From assembly GCF_000325665.1 (NCBI RefSeq), contig NC_019908.1, positions 1 to 64,000 of the forward strand: a DNA stretch of 64,000 bases, read 5' to 3'. The position numbers were made by a program, and so were the translations under genes. How positions within the stretch are numbered: the first letter of the stretch is position 1; each line of letters starts with the position of its first letter. Source of the DNA: Brachyspira pilosicoli P43/6/78. GTDB lineage: Bacteria > Spirochaetota > Brachyspiria > Brachyspirales > Brachyspiraceae. Under the pieces are notes generated by a model. The model was not told where the DNA came from and made no database searches. It was given only the letters and a program-made list of their open reading frames with translations. Below are positions 62,112 through 64,000 of this stretch, piece by piece.

Positions 62112-63473
62112 GTGGAATTTTCAATTATACTTATAATGATGCTAATAGTTGTATTGGGAGTTGCAACTAATTTTATTGTAAAGAGCGGTTCTTATCCTGC
62201 CAAATTAAAACGCATTACTCAATTTTATGAAGATGGTAATGTTGAACTTGCAATGAAAGAAATCAATGAACTTGACCCGAAATTTAGAAAAGACCCAATT
62301 ATATTATGGTATAGTGCCAATTTATATTATAAACAAAATCAGTATATATTGGCTATGGCGGCATTGCAATCTATGTTAGACGGTGCTTATTTTACTAAAG
62401 ATATTACCGAATTAAAGGTGCGTGAGTTTTTGGCTAATATTTATGAAGAGACTGGAAACTCTAAAAAGGCTTTAGATGAATATGATTATATAATAAAAAT
62501 AAAAAATCAGGATTATGATTCTTTATATAAAGCAGGTCTTATATCTTATCAAAGCGGTGAGTGGATATTGGCTCAAAAATATTTGTCATTGGCAGCTACA
62601 CGTAATGACAGCAATCCTGAATTATTGTATATGCTTGCTTTTTCTTATTATAAAATGAGAAGCTATCATGCAGCTCAGCAAAATATTGAAAAGGCTATAG
62701 CTTTGGATTCCTCTAATTATAATTATCATTTACTTTATGGAAGGATATTATCAGCATCTAGAGATTTCCAAAATGCTGTAAAAGAATTAGAAATATCTTA
62801 TGACAGCAGTTTTATAGATAATAAGGATAGTATATCATTAGATTTGGCTAATTCTTATTATGAGCTTGGAGATTATGATAAGGCTAATAAATATTATAGA
62901 GAAGTACTTACTAAAGATAATATTGCAAATGAGAAAGTTGTAGATGAAAGATATAGATATGCTGAAACTTTGGTTAAACAAAAACATTTTGAAGAGGCTG
63001 TTAAACAGTGGGAGATAATAAAATCTATAAGAAACATATATTTAGATGTTGATCAGAAATTAAAAACTTATAGTTCTATCATAGCTAATAATGCATTTAG
63101 AACAGCTTTGGAAATGGACGTTATTGATTATTTGGAAAAACATTTCTATAGAATATTAACTTTAAATGGATATATTGTAACAGACCATACTAAAAAATCT
63201 GATAGTTTAGTTTTCTTTGTAACTATTAAGAAATTTGGTTCTGAAGGTCAATCATATAAGAGTACTTTTGCTTTGGATACTTCTGGATATCCTATGAGAC
63301 AAAATACTGTAGATGAGTTTATGGATTATGCTAGGGCGTATAAGAGTGCTCACTCATTCTTAATTAGTATAGGTGATTTTGCTCCTAATTTGAAAGTTGA
63401 TGATACTGTTATGATTATAGAGCCTGAAAGATTTGAAGCTATTATTGAAGGCGTTATATCATTCAGCGACTAA
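62112..63473 (+). CDS. Membrane-anchored TPR protein with an Mrr-like C-terminal domain
   Basis: A 453-aa protein with an N-terminal membrane helix (MEFSIILIMMLIVVLGVATNFI), about eight TPR units (40-340) and a C-terminal domain (about 340-453) whose pattern (IDYLEKHFYRILTLNGYIV, FFVTIKKFG, QNTVDEFMDYARAYKSAHSFLISIGDFA) resembles the Mrr/restriction-endonuclease-like fold, without the catalytic D/E-x-K residues I would expect. Start is GTG at 62112, 2 bp after the previous stop. Scaffold function is likely; the nuclease-like part may be structural. Confidence 0.7.
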   Translation: MEFSIILIMMLIVVLGVATNFIVKSGSYPAKLKRITQFYEDGNVELAMKEINELDPKFRKDPIILWYSANLYYKQNQYILAMAALQSMLDGAYFTKDITELKVREFLANIYEETGNSKKALDEYDYIIKIKNQDYDSLYKAGLISYQSGEWILAQKYLSLAATRNDSNPELLYMLAFSYYKMRSYHAAQQNIEKAIALDSSNYNYHLLYGRILSASRDFQNAVKELEISYDSSFIDNKDSISLDLANSYYELGDYDKANKYYREVLTKDNIANEKVVDERYRYAETLVKQKHFEEAVKQWEIIKSIRNIYLDVDQKLKTYSSIIANNAFRTALEMDVIDYLEKHFYRILTLNGYIVTDHTKKSDSLVFFVTIKKFGSEGQSYKSTFALDTSGYPMRQNTVDEFMDYARAYKSAHSFLISIGDFAPNLKVDDTVMIIEPERFEAIIEGVISFSD

Positions 63474-63574
63474 TTATTTTTGTAAAGTTCTATATTGCAA
63501 AAAAAAGTAAAAACTCTTACTTGCAAAAAAAGAAAAATATATTATTCTTTTTTTTAAAAATGTTTGGAGTTTTT

Positions 63575-64000
63575 ATGATTAAGAAAGTATTATTATTAGT
63601 TTTATTTTTATTTGTTGCTTGTAATAATAAAGATAATTTGGATAAAAATCAAGAAAATACTGAAAATATAGAAAATAATTATATAGATACTAATCAAAAC
63701 GCTTTACCTGAAACAACAACTACTACTACCGTTAAAAGTGATGGTGATTACAATGAATGGTTTTCGCCTTATACTTTTATGAAAAATGATAATGGCTCTA
63801 TGGCTCAATTAGCTTTGAATGATATGGTTTTGCCGGAATATAATATTGCTCAATTTAGATTTACTTACATAGATGAAAATTTAATAAAGACTTATTTTTA
63901 TTCTAATGCCACTATTGATAATGACGGAGCTGATATGTATGCTCAGTCTGATACAGGCTATACAATAAGAGGCAATTATTATAATAAAAACTTTACCATT
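63575..64000 (+). CDS. Lipoprotein, 3' end beyond the window
   Basis: An incomplete gene, at least 142 codons. The signal MIKKVLLLVLFLFVAC has a lipobox (LFVAC). A Asn/Glu/Thr-rich linker (with six Thr in a row) is followed by a domain beginning YNEWFSPYTFMKNDNGSMAQLAL. TTTGGAGT provides the ribosome site, as in other genes of this region. Family not recognised. Confidence 0.75.
   Translation, partial: MIKKVLLLVLFLFVACNNKDNLDKNQENTENIENNYIDTNQNALPETTTTTTVKSDGDYNEWFSPYTFMKNDNGSMAQLALNDMVLPEYNIAQFRFTYIDENLIKTYFYSNATIDNDGADMYAQSDTGYTIRGNYYNKNFTI

Overview
The window is 64 kb of very AT-rich bacterial chromosome. It most resembles a Brachyspira-type spirochaete: A/T-ending codons throughout, an Rpn-type nuclease with the EGIKEGI tail, an XPB-type helicase, membrane-anchored TPR proteins in many operons, GAF-rich histidine kinases and Asn-rich linkers in DnaA and FtsZ. 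The genus is inferred from gene content and style; no rRNA is present to confirm it.

Layout. 1-4.7 kb: dnaA, a predicted small RNA with a complementary-to-Shine-Dalgarno stretch, then grpE, a small ORF and dnaK behind a sigma-54-type promoter sequence. 5-8.8 kb: Rpn nuclease, csaA, a MoxR-like ATPase, thiE and a membrane-anchored nuclease. 9-11.3 kb (minus): a PTS EIICBA sugar transporter broken by one base. 11.4-13.9 kb: a TPR membrane protein and an XPB helicase. 14-16 kb (minus): a glycosyltransferase and a carboxymuconolactone decarboxylase-like protein. 16-24.7 kb (plus): S55 peptidase, beta-propeller protein, zinc-ribbon proteins, lipoprotein, pyrH, floA, an HD protein and an aminotransferase-like protein without the PLP lysine. 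24.7-31.8 kb (minus): an unusual F-type ATP synthase operon, atpB-E-F-H1-H2-A-GT-GT-G, with two delta subunits, two embedded GT14 glycosyltransferases and no atpD or atpC. 31.8-36.3 kb (minus): STAS protein, nucleotidase lipoprotein, TPR protein and nusB. 36.5-39.3 kb: ileS.

39.4-46.6 kb is the accessory part. It has an HNH-like small protein, a PadR/HAAS regulatory pair with a clear palindromic operator, and a putative defence operon: a type IIG restriction-modification enzyme translationally coupled to an Abi/DRT-like reverse transcriptase. Directly downstream is a GC-richer segment with its own promoter-like sequence, an inverted repeat and two copies of a 35-bp tandem repeat. That segment is a candidate RT-associated noncoding RNA and the best lead for an undescribed system. 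46.6-64 kb returns to housekeeping content: GH13 enzyme, sensor kinase, mtaB, ftsZ, a TPR protein, coaE, SPOR protein, radical SAM protein, an ATP-grasp protein fused to a degenerate FMN-dehydrogenase-like barrel, a degenerate GGDEF protein, a TPR protein and a truncated lipoprotein gene.

Caution: several genes that should be intact (nusB, mtaB, a TPR gene, the PTS gene, the RT tail) are split by single-base indels, mostly in A/T homopolymers. The cause may be base-calling error, real mutation or transcriptional slippage rescue. The sequence alone does not decide.
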